Of a stretch of 64,000 bases of DNA, positions 41,757-51,706 are shown in pieces; the stretch's first letter is position 1; each line of letters begins with the position of its first letter. The notes under the pieces are model-generated. The model was not told the DNA's origin. It saw nothing but the letters and a program-made list of their open reading frames with translations, and ran no database searches. The stretch covers positions 806,001 through 870,000 of the forward strand of contig NZ_CP096258.1 in assembly GCF_023205015.1 (NCBI RefSeq). The letters are read 5' to 3'. Position numbers and translations under genes: made by a program. The stretch is from Providencia rettgeri. GTDB taxonomy: Bacteria; Pseudomonadota; Gammaproteobacteria; Enterobacterales; Enterobacteriaceae.

Positions 41757-44546
41757 TCAAGGCGTCATCATAAATACTTTTGAATTTTGCCCTAAGTATT
41801 GACGAGCCAAGCGGTTAATATCTTCAACCGTTAACTGGCGAATAATATCTTGTTCTTGGTTTAAACGCTGATATTGCCCATCATCGCTGGCAATCTGTGC
41901 TAGAGCCTCAGTCCAATAGCTTGAACTATCAGTGACTTGCGCATTTTCTGTTAGCCAAATATTTTTTGCTTCGGTTAACTCTTTTCCACTCACACCTGTT
42001 TGACGAATTTTGCCAATCGTTTTTTGGGCGATTTGCGTCATTTCTTCAGCACGCTCAGGTGAGGTGGTGAAATTTAAGCGAGCGAGGTAATAAGGTTGAG
42101 GTTTCTTGGCTAACATTTGAGAGAAACCTAATGCGTAAATGCCGCTGGCTTTTTCACGTAGTTCACCGCGCAAACGCTGACTCACAATGGTATCAATAAG
42201 TTGGATCCCTAAGCTGTCTTGCTGGTTCCACACCGCAGGTGAAGCGAATTGAATGCTCACCATACTTTTATCACTGCTACTGATGGGATAAGTTTTATTA
42301 AAGCTGGCCATTTTTGGCATGATCCCTTGATTGCGGGATACCAGTTTTTGGTTACTTTGTGGCAGTGATGCAACCCATTGCTCTAACAGCGGCTTTAGCT
42401 CACGGCTATTCATTGCACCAGTAATGACCAGTGTCATATCTGCTGTTGAGGTGAGTAATTGACGGTTGGCTTGTTGCAGCTGTTGAGCAGTAAATTGTTG
42501 CCAGCTGCCTTGTGGGTTAATCACTAGGAATTCACCGTGGGTATAACTTTCCTGATTAATATTATCGAGAAAAGTGCGTTCTACGGGGGTTTTGGATAAG
42601 TTTAAAGCAAAGGATTGTTTTTGTTGCTCTAACTTTGCGCCGCTAAACTGAGGCGCTGTTAGCTTCAAGTTGAGTAGCTGTAGCGCTGTTTCGAGGTTAT
42701 CGACAGGGGCTTTTCCACGAAAACCATGTGTGAGCAATTCACTGTATGGGCGAACGCTAATTTGGTTTTGTTTTGCTAGCAAAGCTAGATCGCGTGCGCT
42801 GTAGTTTCCATAACCGCTACTTTCCGGGAGTTTTAACGCCCAGTCGGTTAAACCTGCTGTTTGCAGCGTTTCTAACGAGCGGCCGCCTGGCAATTGCAAA
42901 TTAAATTGAATATCATCTTTCAGGTTTTTATCTGTTTTAACAATCACCTGAATGCCATTGCTTAATGTCCAATGTTCCGTTTTTTCAACGGGCAGCTTAG
43001 ATCGCTCAACAATATTGCCTTTAGGAACTTGAGGTAGCTGTAATTGAATCGCTTTGGAGCGCAGTGTAAATGGCCCCGGTGTGCTTTGGCGTATTTTTAG
43101 CCATTGTTGATTAAATGCCGATTTATCAATTGCCGCGGCATCAGTATCAGGTCCAATTAATGCTAAGCGTGGGGACGCGATTTGTAGGAATTTAGCGACA
43201 TGTTGTTGTAAGTCTTGCGGTTTTACGGATTTCATCAGCTGGTAGCTGTTATCTAATTGTTGGCGTTTATTCCACATTGGCATGTCATATTCAAGCGCCG
43301 TCGTTAGTTGCCCTGCTAAATATTCATTACTATAGCGTTGCTCTGAAGCGGCTTGCAGGCTGAATTTTTTCAACATGGCTTGTTTTGCCGTATCAAGTTC
43401 TTCTTGGGTAACTGGCTCAGTGGCAAGGCGCTGTAGCTCTGTGAATAAAATCTCGGTGGCACCTTGGTAGTCATTGCCTTTCGGGTGGATGATCATCAAC
43501 TGCTGCAAGCGTTGGTTATCTAACATTGCCCCTTGTTCGTTGATGCTAATCGACGGTAAAACGCCGTTATCTACCATGACGGAAAAACGTTGGTTCAAAA
43601 TGGCTAGCCAGAGGTTATCCAGTAAATCGTCGGACTGCCCTAAGCGCGTATTTAGTGGCGCACTAACATCTTTTTGTAAGGCAAATTGCACATAACGCGC
43701 CCCTTGCTCTTTATCAAACACACCTTGCACTAACATATTGGTTGAATGGGCAAATTGTTTCCATTGCGGGTTATCTTCTGCCACTTTTTCGGGCTTAGGG
43801 AGTGCAAATAAATTATCAACCTGATTGCGTACTGATGAACTATTGAAGTCACCAATAATCAATAGTGACATCCGCTGAGGTTGGTACCAGGTTTGATAAT
43901 AATCTTTGGCCTGCTCAATCGGGGCATTACGTACCACATCTAATGAACCAATGGGGTTGCGATCGACATAACGGCTACCGTGGTAGCGTAGCTTTTCTAA
44001 ACTATCATTGATGCGATAGCCCATTCCTTGGCGTAAGCGCCACTCTTCGACAATGACAGGGCGTTCTTTTTCAAAGGCTTCTTGGTCAAATGTCATATTT
44101 GAAGCCCAATCAGCCATCACTTGTAAGCCAGTGGCGACTTGTGCTGCTGTCGCTTCAGGGAGTGATAACTTATACAGCGTGGAATTTAAACTCGTAATGG
44201 CATTCACATGGCTACCGAGTTTTAGCCCTTGGTGTTCAAGCTGTTTAAACCCAGTCGTTCCCGGAAAATGTTTGGTGCCTTTAAACGCCATATGTTCCGT
44301 AAAGTGTGCGAGACCAAGCTGTTGTTCATTTTCTTGTAATGAACCGCTACTGACCAGTAAACGCAGTTCAACCCCGGGTTGATTACGTTGTAGAAGGTAA
44401 ACTTGCAGTCCATTTTCGAGTTGATAGTGTTGAAGGTCACCACGCACGGGTAACAATGAGGTTGATTTTTGGCTCACAGATGTGCTGCCTGCGCAGCCAC
44501 CGAGCAGAATACCAATCAGTGTGGCGAAGGTAATTTTACGAAGCAT
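41757..44546 (-). CDS. pqqL: M16-family zinc protease, PqqL/FusC-like lipoprotein
   Basis: A 929-residue M16 protease, close to E. coli PqqL in length. The lipobox LGGC (Cys18) makes it a lipoprotein. The inverted zinc motif HFTEH is at residues 81-85, with Glu161 at the usual spacing as third ligand; the second M16 half (from about 490) lacks the motif, as usual. PqqL and its relative FusC cut imported ferredoxin-type proteins in the periplasm to free iron. It overlaps the end of yddA by 11 nt and is last in the operon fecI-fecR-receptor-yddA-pqqL. Confidence 0.92.
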   Translation of the reverse strand: MLRKITFATLIGILLGGCAGSTSVSQKSTSLLPVRGDLQHYQLENGLQVYLLQRNQPGVELRLLVSSGSLQENEQQLGLAHFTEHMAFKGTKHFPGTTGFKQLEHQGLKLGSHVNAITSLNSTLYKLSLPEATAAQVATGLQVMADWASNMTFDQEAFEKERPVIVEEWRLRQGMGYRINDSLEKLRYHGSRYVDRNPIGSLDVVRNAPIEQAKDYYQTWYQPQRMSLLIIGDFNSSSVRNQVDNLFALPKPEKVAEDNPQWKQFAHSTNMLVQGVFDKEQGARYVQFALQKDVSAPLNTRLGQSDDLLDNLWLAILNQRFSVMVDNGVLPSISINEQGAMLDNQRLQQLMIIHPKGNDYQGATEILFTELQRLATEPVTQEELDTAKQAMLKKFSLQAASEQRYSNEYLAGQLTTALEYDMPMWNKRQQLDNSYQLMKSVKPQDLQQHVAKFLQIASPRLALIGPDTDAAAIDKSAFNQQWLKIRQSTPGPFTLRSKAIQLQLPQVPKGNIVERSKLPVEKTEHWTLSNGIQVIVKTDKNLKDDIQFNLQLPGGRSLETLQTAGLTDWALKLPESSGYGNYSARDLALLAKQNQISVRPYSELLTHGFRGKAPVDNLETALQLLNLKLTAPQFSGAKLEQQKQSFALNLSKTPVERTFLDNINQESYTHGEFLVINPQGSWQQFTAQQLQQANRQLLTSTADMTLVITGAMNSRELKPLLEQWVASLPQSNQKLVSRNQGIMPKMASFNKTYPISSSDKSMVSIQFASPAVWNQQDSLGIQLIDTIVSQRLRGELREKASGIYALGFSQMLAKKPQPYYLARLNFTTSPERAEEMTQIAQKTIGKIRQTGVSGKELTEAKNIWLTENAQVTDSSSYWTEALAQIASDDGQYQRLNQEQDIIRQLTVEDINRLARQYLGQNSKVFMMTP

Positions 44547-46242
44547 ATTCAGGCGTTCCTGTATTTAAGGATTTTTCACTCGCAGGCTCTACGAGCAATA
44601 TGTGTTGTTCCGCAAATTGAGTCACGAAGCTCTGATGACTCACCAAAACAATGGCGCTGTCATGTAATTCAGCTTTCAATAGCGCGAGCAACTCGAGTGA
44701 GCTAGTTTCATCGAGGGCTGAGGTCGTTTCGTCTAATAAAAGCAGTTTTGGTCGGTTGAGCAATAAACGCGCAAACATAATGCGCTGCTGTTCCCCGCCA
44801 GATAAACGGTTATTCCAATCGGTTTCTAGTGTTAATTGATGATGCAGTTTTTCTAAACCGACTAACGTCAAGGCATATTGAAAATCTTGCTGACTGAATT
44901 TTGAGGCCGCTTTAGGGTAAGCCAATAGGCTATCTAAACGGCTAATGGGCAGGTATAGGCGCTGTGGGATCCACATGACGTTTTCTGTTCGGCGGATAGT
45001 CCCGTTGAAAAATGGCCAATGCCCACTTAGCGTGCGTAATAAGGTGGATTTACCAACACCAGAACGGCCACTAATCAAGGTTAATTCGCCTTGTTTGGCG
45101 GTTATATTCACGGAATTAATTAAGCAGCGGTTGTCTGCGGTAGAAACGGATAATTTAGCGATCAGAGGTGGCGATTTTTCGTCGATAGTAACCACCGCTT
45201 TGTTATCGTTTTCCAATAAAACCACAAAGTTGTATAAACGGGAGACTGTGGCTTGCCATGCGGCGATTTCTTTATAGGCAAAAATAAACCAGCCGAGTGA
45301 AGTGGCAACACTGGTAAAGGCTTGGCGCAATTGCATTAAGCCACCCAACATGATTTCACCCGCAAGGAATTTAGGTAATGCGAGTAATACAGGCGCTAAG
45401 GCGGTAACTTGTTGGTAACCCACTGTGTAGAAAGATAAGTTTCGTTCACAGCGGATCAAGCGGTTCCAGTTGGCGATGATTTCCCCAAATCGTCCCATTA
45501 ACTCTTTTCTATCTTGAGTTTCACCACGTTGCCCCGCAATGGCATCACCGTGTTGGCGACAATTAATTAGCGAGCTACGGTAATCCGCTTCGCGGCGCTG
45601 CTTATCCATATGCAAGCGACGTAGTGGAAAACCTATCCATTGGGTGAGGGCGATACCAATCAAGGTGTAAATGATACAGGCCCAGAACATATAGCCGGGT
45701 ATGGTCCACTCGCTATCGGCAAAATTAAACGACAGGCTACCGGAAAGTGTCCAAAGGATGGCCGCAAATGAAATCAGAGTTAACATTGAGTGAAGGAATG
45801 TCACCACTAAATTTAATGTTGATTCAATCAGTAAACGAATATCTTCGGCAATACGTTGGTCTGGGTTATCTGGCTCTTGTGATGTCAGCCTTAATAGGTA
45901 ATGTTTGCTATTTGGCGATAACCAACGGCTGAGTACTTGCTCAGTCATGCCTTTGCGCCAGCGGATAATGAGCATTTGTTTTAGGTAATTACCCATAACG
46001 ACGACAAATATCAGCCCACTAACTAAGACAACAAAGTATTGCAATAAGCCATACAGCGCTTGGCCGTCGAGTTTTTGTAGGGCGTTATAGAAATCCCCAT
46101 TCCACATGTTCATTTTGACGTTGAACCAGACGGATGACAACGTGAGCCCCAGTGAGGCAAACAGCAGTATCCAGCACAAAAGGGCAGCACGCTGCCCCCA
46201 AAAAGGTTTTACTAAATAGAAAAATTGTTTCAGTGTCTTCAT
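44536..46242 (-). CDS. yddA: ABC transporter permease/ATPase YddA (FusD-like)
   Basis: A 568-residue fused protein: about six membrane segments (residues 20-320) of the SbmA/BacA-like ABC exporter fold, then an ATPase with Walker A (SGRSGVGKST), signature LSGGEQQR and Walker B (LLLLDETTSALDE). E. coli yddA is linked to pqqL and yddB; in Pectobacterium the counterpart FusD is thought to export the peptide remains left after protease action. It lies between the TonB receptor and pqqL. Confidence 0.9.
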   Translation of the reverse strand: MKTLKQFFYLVKPFWGQRAALLCWILLFASLGLTLSSVWFNVKMNMWNGDFYNALQKLDGQALYGLLQYFVVLVSGLIFVVVMGNYLKQMLIIRWRKGMTEQVLSRWLSPNSKHYLLRLTSQEPDNPDQRIAEDIRLLIESTLNLVVTFLHSMLTLISFAAILWTLSGSLSFNFADSEWTIPGYMFWACIIYTLIGIALTQWIGFPLRRLHMDKQRREADYRSSLINCRQHGDAIAGQRGETQDRKELMGRFGEIIANWNRLIRCERNLSFYTVGYQQVTALAPVLLALPKFLAGEIMLGGLMQLRQAFTSVATSLGWFIFAYKEIAAWQATVSRLYNFVVLLENDNKAVVTIDEKSPPLIAKLSVSTADNRCLINSVNITAKQGELTLISGRSGVGKSTLLRTLSGHWPFFNGTIRRTENVMWIPQRLYLPISRLDSLLAYPKAASKFSQQDFQYALTLVGLEKLHHQLTLETDWNNRLSGGEQQRIMFARLLLNRPKLLLLDETTSALDETSSLELLALLKAELHDSAIVLVSHQSFVTQFAEQHILLVEPASEKSLNTGTPEYAS

Positions 46243-46306
46243 GACGTTTTATTCATTTGTTGTTTTAATTGCTTAACGAGTTTCATTGCTCACATTGCGT
46301 TATGGA

Positions 46307-49072
46307 TTACAGGTCGTAATTGACTTGTAACCAGAACTGACGGCCCGGGTCGTAGGATTTCAATACACGGTCTTCAAAGACAAAGCGGTCAGCAACGTTT
46401 TTATTATTGAGGATGTTATTTACTTCAACGGAGAAACCAAACCCGTAAGCAAAATCAGGCTTCCAGCCAAGACGGGTGTCCCACGTATATTTACTGGAGA
46501 AATGTTGCTTGGTGTATTTGCGAACTTGTCCATATTCAGGGTCGACTGCGTAGGCATTGTCGTAGCGAACCGCTTGGTCACGAGCCCCCCACCATTGTAG
46601 GCGGTTGTACCACGTTAGATCATAATCATCCCAAACACTGGTCAGTTCTAAGTTAAATTTGAACGGAGAGTTAAAGCTAGTTGATGGCAATTTCGATGCG
46701 TCAATAATTTTGCCGTCATACCAAACCTTGTTGAGGTTAACCTTATTGGCGGGGTCGAATGAGTTATAGCCAGAATCTTTTGGCGTATTACTTTCACTTT
46801 GTTGCCATGTGAGTGATGCTGTCATGACATGGGAAGCTTCCGCCCACTCCCAAGGTTGGCTGTTATTAACGGAAAGGGTCACCGTATCATGTGAGCTACG
46901 ACCGCCATTGTCATACATGCGAATACTGCGTTTATCGGCATCACGGGTGTCATATTTTGTACGAGTTCTGACTTCGTCATACCCTTCACGGTGTACATAT
47001 TGTAAACGCCATGTGGTTGAAAGGATTTCTTGTTGCAAAGCAAGGGTAAGTTCATCGTTATACGGTGTTTTTAGTGAATCGATACCTTCGTAATCTTTTT
47101 TATTATCCCAATCATTTAAACTTGGATCTAATGAACAGCCCCAATTACAGTTTTGCATACCTGCATTCTGTGCACCATATAAGGCATAGGTTAGCATTGA
47201 ACGGCTATAATAACGGTTAGCACCAGCAATCAATAACGTTGAGTTGTCGCCAAAAATGTCATATGAACCGGAAAGTCGAGGGGCAATATTTGTGCGGCTC
47301 ACAAAGTCATCACGATCTAAACGAATGCCAGGGCGCAGTGTCAATTTGCCATATTGCAAGTTGTCATCGAGAAATAATGCGTAGTTAGTATAATCTGCGG
47401 AGTGCTTACCAGCTTGGAACCGAGTGATATTAGTAAGTTGACCATTCCAATAATCATTTTTGTCAATGACACCTGAATAGTTATAACGATAAAAATCACT
47501 ATCTCGTTTATATGTCCCTTTAGTATAGCTGAGCTCACTACCAATAGTTGGGTTATGCGTAATACCTAAGCCATCTTCCATTGAGGTGAATCTCATAACT
47601 GCTTTTGCTGTTTGGCTATTTTGTTCAGAGATTAAATCACCTTGTCCGCCACTACGTAGGTATTTCCGGTTATCCCAGTTATAGTCAGAGTCCATTGCGA
47701 GAACTTCGACATAATAGTTTTGGTCATTGGCTCGCTCATCTTTTAGCTGCTGAGTACTTGCTGTTAGCTCTAACTGACCAACTTCAAATTGGTGTTTGAA
47801 AACGCCTGTAAAACCTAAACCTTTATGTGTGCTGTCATAACCTGAATTCATGATAGTAGAAGTAAATAAGCGGCTATCATAGTCAGCATAGTTTGCCGAA
47901 AGATCCAAGGAGCTTTTATCAGAGAGATCAATGGTATATTTCAAAAAGTAGTTATCAGAAGTCCTTTTTTGATCTTTTTTTCCAGTTAGACCGTCTGTCA
48001 TTTCCAATTCGCCATCGCCATTTATCATTGCGGCACCATCATTGGCGAGCGTCATTGGAATAGTCGAACTACGGCGTGAGGCAGAGAACACAACTCCTGA
48101 GTTTTCACTCACCCCTAATTCAAACCAGCCGCCAAAGTCATTTTTATCATAGCGGTTTTGGAAGCGAGCGGGGTTGGCGGTATCATTTTTAGTGGTATCA
48201 ATCCCTTGCGATGAATCGTGGAACAAATTATTCCAACCGGAACGGGTTAAGCGGTAATAGGCGTGAGCGCTATTTTCCCCTTGCCAGCGACGGCTATTGA
48301 CTTCTACCGTTCCCCCCGTAAATCCGCCAAATTCGACTGGAATATTATTGTCATACACCGTCATGCTGTCGATCAGGCGGCTATCGATGTAAATCCCTTG
48401 GTCGCTACTGCTCAAACGGGTTGTGGTTTCACCAAGACCGTTGTCTGCAGGGTCAAAATCGTTGTTAAAGCTCACGCCATCAAGGCGATAGGCGTTTTGA
48501 TAGCTGCTTGAGCCGTGAATAGAAATACGGGAAGGCTTGATTTCCCCTTGGTTCATCGAGTTGCTGTCATTATTGGCAAATTGGACAGCAGGGTTAGTTT
48601 TCATCAAATCCGTAATATTGCCATCACCCGTATTTCTTTGGCTAATTTCTTCAGACGTCACGTATTGCGGTGCTGATATCACATCTGTCGCGGGGTGGTT
48701 CTGAACAACGCCAGAGACTTGGGTTTCTGGTAATACCAATGTGCCTTGGCTTAAATTTTGCTGACGAATAACGAAAACACCATTTTCATTGATTAACTCT
48801 AATCCGCTACCGATGAGTATTTTTTGTAATGCGGTTTGTGCGGAGTAGTTGCCAGACAATGCAGGTGCGCGTAAGCCACTTAATTGGCCTTTATCATAGA
48901 GCAATTGGATTTGCCCTTGGCGGCTAATTTCAGCGACAGAGGTAGCAAGTGATTGTTCTGGTAATGAAAAATTCATTTCTTGCGCGAAGGCAACTTGACA
49001 AGTAATAGCACTACTGACCGCCACAGCAAGGGCGAGCGGCCTTAATCGGCGTTGAGTAAACTGAATAGACAT
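46307..49072 (-). CDS. TonB-dependent outer-membrane receptor with signalling domain
   Basis: A 921-residue receptor. Signal peptide to residue 30 (VAFA), then an STN signalling domain (about 33-104), a TonB-box-like stretch (TLVLPETQVS, about 111-120), plug domain (about 129-255) and a beta barrel. The STN domain marks a transducer that activates an ECF sigma factor through FecR, which matches fecIR directly upstream. By position it replaces YddB/FusA. The ligand is unknown; given the protease, an iron protein such as a ferredoxin is a reasonable guess. Confidence 0.9.
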   Translation of the reverse strand: MSIQFTQRRLRPLALAVAVSSAITCQVAFAQEMNFSLPEQSLATSVAEISRQGQIQLLYDKGQLSGLRAPALSGNYSAQTALQKILIGSGLELINENGVFVIRQQNLSQGTLVLPETQVSGVVQNHPATDVISAPQYVTSEEISQRNTGDGNITDLMKTNPAVQFANNDSNSMNQGEIKPSRISIHGSSSYQNAYRLDGVSFNNDFDPADNGLGETTTRLSSSDQGIYIDSRLIDSMTVYDNNIPVEFGGFTGGTVEVNSRRWQGENSAHAYYRLTRSGWNNLFHDSSQGIDTTKNDTANPARFQNRYDKNDFGGWFELGVSENSGVVFSASRRSSTIPMTLANDGAAMINGDGELEMTDGLTGKKDQKRTSDNYFLKYTIDLSDKSSLDLSANYADYDSRLFTSTIMNSGYDSTHKGLGFTGVFKHQFEVGQLELTASTQQLKDERANDQNYYVEVLAMDSDYNWDNRKYLRSGGQGDLISEQNSQTAKAVMRFTSMEDGLGITHNPTIGSELSYTKGTYKRDSDFYRYNYSGVIDKNDYWNGQLTNITRFQAGKHSADYTNYALFLDDNLQYGKLTLRPGIRLDRDDFVSRTNIAPRLSGSYDIFGDNSTLLIAGANRYYSRSMLTYALYGAQNAGMQNCNWGCSLDPSLNDWDNKKDYEGIDSLKTPYNDELTLALQQEILSTTWRLQYVHREGYDEVRTRTKYDTRDADKRSIRMYDNGGRSSHDTVTLSVNNSQPWEWAEASHVMTASLTWQQSESNTPKDSGYNSFDPANKVNLNKVWYDGKIIDASKLPSTSFNSPFKFNLELTSVWDDYDLTWYNRLQWWGARDQAVRYDNAYAVDPEYGQVRKYTKQHFSSKYTWDTRLGWKPDFAYGFGFSVEVNNILNNKNVADRFVFEDRVLKSYDPGRQFWLQVNYDL

Positions 49073-49155
49073 GGATATCCCTTATTCTTAAGCTGCACAA
49101 AAAGTGTGCGAAAATAGGTCAGTAAAATGATGACTAATTAAGAAGAGGGTGAAAT

Positions 49156-49170
49156 GAGAATTATCCTCAC
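49156..49170. promoter_or_regulatory. Possible Fur site before the receptor gene
   Basis: TGAGAAT-T-ATCCTCA, a 7-1-7 dyad resembling a Fur box with about three mismatches. It lies in the 117-nt gap between fecR and the receptor, where a FecI-dependent promoter would also be expected; no clear FecI -35/-10 was seen. Confidence 0.4.
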
Positions 49171-49189
49171 CTGCAAATGAAAATATTTT

Positions 49190-50176
49190 TCATTTATTTT
49201 TTTTGTTTTGGATAATCAATACGTTATTTTTGTCTCGATAGACGACTTGTACGGGAAGTAAAGAGGGAAGGGCCTGAAAAAGCTGTTCTGGCTGGTGGGT
49301 ATTGATGCGACCTGAGATTTTACTCTTCGCCAATTGAGTGGGGGAAAGCTCGATATTTATCGACGAATAGTTTTTAAGTTCGTCGAGTACCTCTGAAAGC
49401 GGTTTATCAACAAAAATTAACTCACCAAAGCGCCAACGAGCCACATCTAGCGGGTTAATTTGTTGGCGAGTGATTGGGCTATTTGGTGATTGACTGACTG
49501 CGCTGTCTCCGGCAAGTAAGAACACGGGCTGTTTGCTTGCTATATCTTCAAAGCTAACAATGCCTTGGCTGACATTCACGGCAACTTGCTGAGCCACTTT
49601 GTTAATTTCAAATTCTGTCCCTACCACTTGGATACGCCGGTTATCAGCTTGAACAACAAAAGGCCGATAAGGGTTGGATTTGACTTTGAAGTAAACATTT
49701 CCCTGTTCTAGATACAGGTTACGTACTGGGGTTTCATAGGCAACATGAATGCGTGTATTGCGGTTGAGAAATAGCTGGGAGCCATCAGGCAATGTGACTT
49801 CTTTAGGCGTATTCGTTGCCACTAAAGTCATATTATTGAGCAACATTGCAGGCAAGTGGCTGTATGGCAAAAACAAAATAGCCGCAATAAAAAATGCCGC
49901 TAAGGTATTGCCCAACGGGCGCCATAAGCGAAAAAAAGGGCGTTTTTCCTTGGGGAGTGTTGTGCTAGCAGGGCGTGGCATGCGATCAAAATCGCGCCAT
50001 AGCCCAGCGATGGCATCATAAGCTCTTGCATGTTCAGGTGACGCTGCAATCCATTGTTTGAATTGCTCAGTTTCAAGGGCACTGATCCGTTGGCTGTGCA
50101 TGCGGGTAAACCACAGCGCAGCCTCTTCATCAATGCGACTTTCATCATCTGCTGTTTGCAAAGAGTCGTGTGTCAT
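49190..50176 (-). CDS. fecR: FecR-family anti-sigma/sigma regulator
   Basis: A 328-residue inner-membrane protein. The N-terminal cytoplasmic part (DEEAALWFTRMHS ... AWLRDFDRM-like region) is the anti-sigma domain, a membrane segment lies at about residues 93-111, and the periplasmic FecR domain contains the typical VTLPDGSQLFLNRNT and VVGTEFEI patterns. It carries the receptor's ligand signal across the membrane to FecI. Its ATG shares a base with the fecI stop (TAATG), so both are coupled. Confidence 0.92.
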   Translation of the reverse strand: MTHDSLQTADDESRIDEEAALWFTRMHSQRISALETEQFKQWIAASPEHARAYDAIAGLWRDFDRMPRPASTTLPKEKRPFFRLWRPLGNTLAAFFIAAILFLPYSHLPAMLLNNMTLVATNTPKEVTLPDGSQLFLNRNTRIHVAYETPVRNLYLEQGNVYFKVKSNPYRPFVVQADNRRIQVVGTEFEINKVAQQVAVNVSQGIVSFEDIASKQPVFLLAGDSAVSQSPNSPITRQQINPLDVARWRFGELIFVDKPLSEVLDELKNYSSINIELSPTQLAKSKISGRINTHQPEQLFQALPSLLPVQVVYRDKNNVLIIQNKKNK

Positions 50177-50742
50177 TACAAATTATTGCCCTGATTATCA
50201 AGGTGTTTTTTACAGTGAACAAGTGCTGCTGCAATATGTTTTTCCACCATACTGATTGAAATTTCCATTCGCTCAGCAATCTCACTTTGTGATAAACCAT
50301 CAAAACGATAAAGCAAAAAAGCTTCTCGTCGACGGGGTGGTAACGTTTCAAGTGCTTCGCTTAGCCGTTGGATCCGTTGCTGATGTTCCAATATTTCACT
50401 GGGATCAGCTTGGCTCTGTTCAAAATGAGACTCATGAGTAACATCATCAATGGATGTTTCTGATCTAGTTTGGCGTTGGTTACGTCGCCAATGGTCAATC
50501 AAAACATGATTCGCAATTTTAAACAGGTAAGCGCGGCTCTCTTTAACAGGCGTTTGTTCTTTACGGTTTAGCCATAGTGTAAACACATCCTGTGATAAAT
50601 CATCAGCATCATTGCTGTTATCTAGCCGATTGCGGAAAAAGCGCACAAGTTGGCTATATGTTGACTGATACGCACCGCTAATTTTACGGGCAAGAGATTT
50701 ATCAATAGTCATTTTACTGGTGTTAATGTCATAAAAGAGCAC
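50176..50742 (-). CDS. fecI: FecI-like ECF sigma factor
   Basis: A 188-residue sigma-70 factor of the iron-transport ECF type. Region 2 (YSQLVRFFRNRLDNSNDADD, DLSQDVF, SRAYLFKIANHVLIDHWRR) and region 4 (LPPRRREAFLLYRFDGLSQ, SEIAERMEISISMVEKH) are complete. It should transcribe the receptor operon when the receptor binds its ligand. It is the first minus-strand gene and faces tonB across a region with a Fur box. The specificity name fecI is for the family, not for citrate. Confidence 0.92.
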   Translation of the reverse strand: MLFYDINTSKMTIDKSLARKISGAYQSTYSQLVRFFRNRLDNSNDADDLSQDVFTLWLNRKEQTPVKESRAYLFKIANHVLIDHWRRNQRQTRSETSIDDVTHESHFEQSQADPSEILEHQQRIQRLSEALETLPPRRREAFLLYRFDGLSQSEIAERMEISISMVEKHIAAALVHCKKHLDNQGNNL

Positions 50743-50823
50743 AATCGTGCTGATTAATAATCTGCTCAGATTACTTTATTATTTAAATCAATAAGTTGTT
50801 TTAATAATTGTGTTTTTACTAAT

Positions 50824-50842
50824 AATAATGAATATCATTTTT
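50824..50842. promoter_or_regulatory. Fur box between fecI and tonB
   Basis: AATAATGAATATCATTTTT matches the 19-bp Fur consensus at 14 positions and has an AATGA-TATCATT-type dyad. It is placed to repress both divergent genes when iron is plentiful. Confidence 0.7.
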
Positions 50843-50891
50843 GTTTGTATTATGCCTATAATCTGCAAAAAATAAAGTCGTGAGGCAGAAT

Positions 50892-51674
50892 ATGAGCAGT
50901 ATGACGGGTCAGTTAGAGCGCCCGATTTTCCGTCCACTAGGCGGTTTGGTTTTAAGTTGTCTTTTCCATGGAACACTGGCAATCATTTTTATCGGGTGGT
51001 TCACCTCTTCAATTCCGAAGACTGGGGTATTACCTCCGGCAATCTCGTTGCAGCTGGGGGTTTATCAGCTTGAACAACAGGCAGAGCCTGAGATTAATCA
51101 TGCACCGAAACAACAGATGACAACGCGAGAGGAGTCATTGCCTGAAGTTGTTGAAAAGGTAGATAAATTACCTGAGACTGCGATCGTCGATAATGGCACG
51201 TTAACAAAAGTTAGCGAGAAAAAACGCCCACCGAAAAAGAAAATTCCGCAAGAGAAAAGAATCATCGAAGAAGCCCCTGTTACCACGCAGGAGTCGACCG
51301 TTACTTCAGCCCCTGCATCTGGAAGTGAATCTAGCAGTAGTGCGAATTTTTCCAGTAATGCGTCTGCGGCAGTAAGTGGGCACCAAGGTTGGCAAAGTGA
51401 GGTGCATCAGCGGATAGCCAAAACTAAGCGCTACCCGCGTGCAGCACTGCGTTACCGTTCAACAGGGGTCTCTCATATCAAAGTGATTTTGGATAGCCGG
51501 GGTGAAGTGATTGCCGCCAGTTTATTGAATTCATCCGGTACAAAAATATTGGATAAAGAAGCATTGGCAACCATCTCACGAGCTGCGCCTTTCCCGATCC
51601 CTCCAGAGACATTATTGGTCGATGGCCAAGTTGAGTTTGTCGCGCCAATTGTGTTTGATACAACTTCTATTTAA
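50892..51674 (+). CDS. tonB: TonB-family energy transducer
   Basis: The ATG at 50892, with GAGG just upstream, gives 260 residues; a GTG at 50880 is less likely. One N-terminal membrane segment (about residues 17-37), a charged Pro/Lys/Glu linker (about 60-130), a Ser-rich part, then the C-terminal TonB domain (KRYPRAALRYRSTG ... LNSSGTKILDKEAL ... FPIPPE). It probably serves the neighbouring receptor, like FusB in Pectobacterium, and need not be the main TonB of the cell. Divergent from fecI. Confidence 0.88.
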   Translation: MSSMTGQLERPIFRPLGGLVLSCLFHGTLAIIFIGWFTSSIPKTGVLPPAISLQLGVYQLEQQAEPEINHAPKQQMTTREESLPEVVEKVDKLPETAIVDNGTLTKVSEKKRPPKKKIPQEKRIIEEAPVTTQESTVTSAPASGSESSSSANFSSNASAAVSGHQGWQSEVHQRIAKTKRYPRAALRYRSTGVSHIKVILDSRGEVIAASLLNSSGTKILDKEALATISRAAPFPIPPETLLVDGQVEFVAPIVFDTTSI

Positions 51675-51682
51675 ATTCAATC

Positions 51683-51706
51683 AAATAGCCCTTTTTAGGG
51701 CTATTT
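51683..51706. terminator. Bidirectional terminator between tonB and ytjB
   Basis: AAATAGCCC pairs with GGGCTATTT over a 6-nt T-rich loop. It overlaps the ytjB stop region. Confidence 0.85.
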
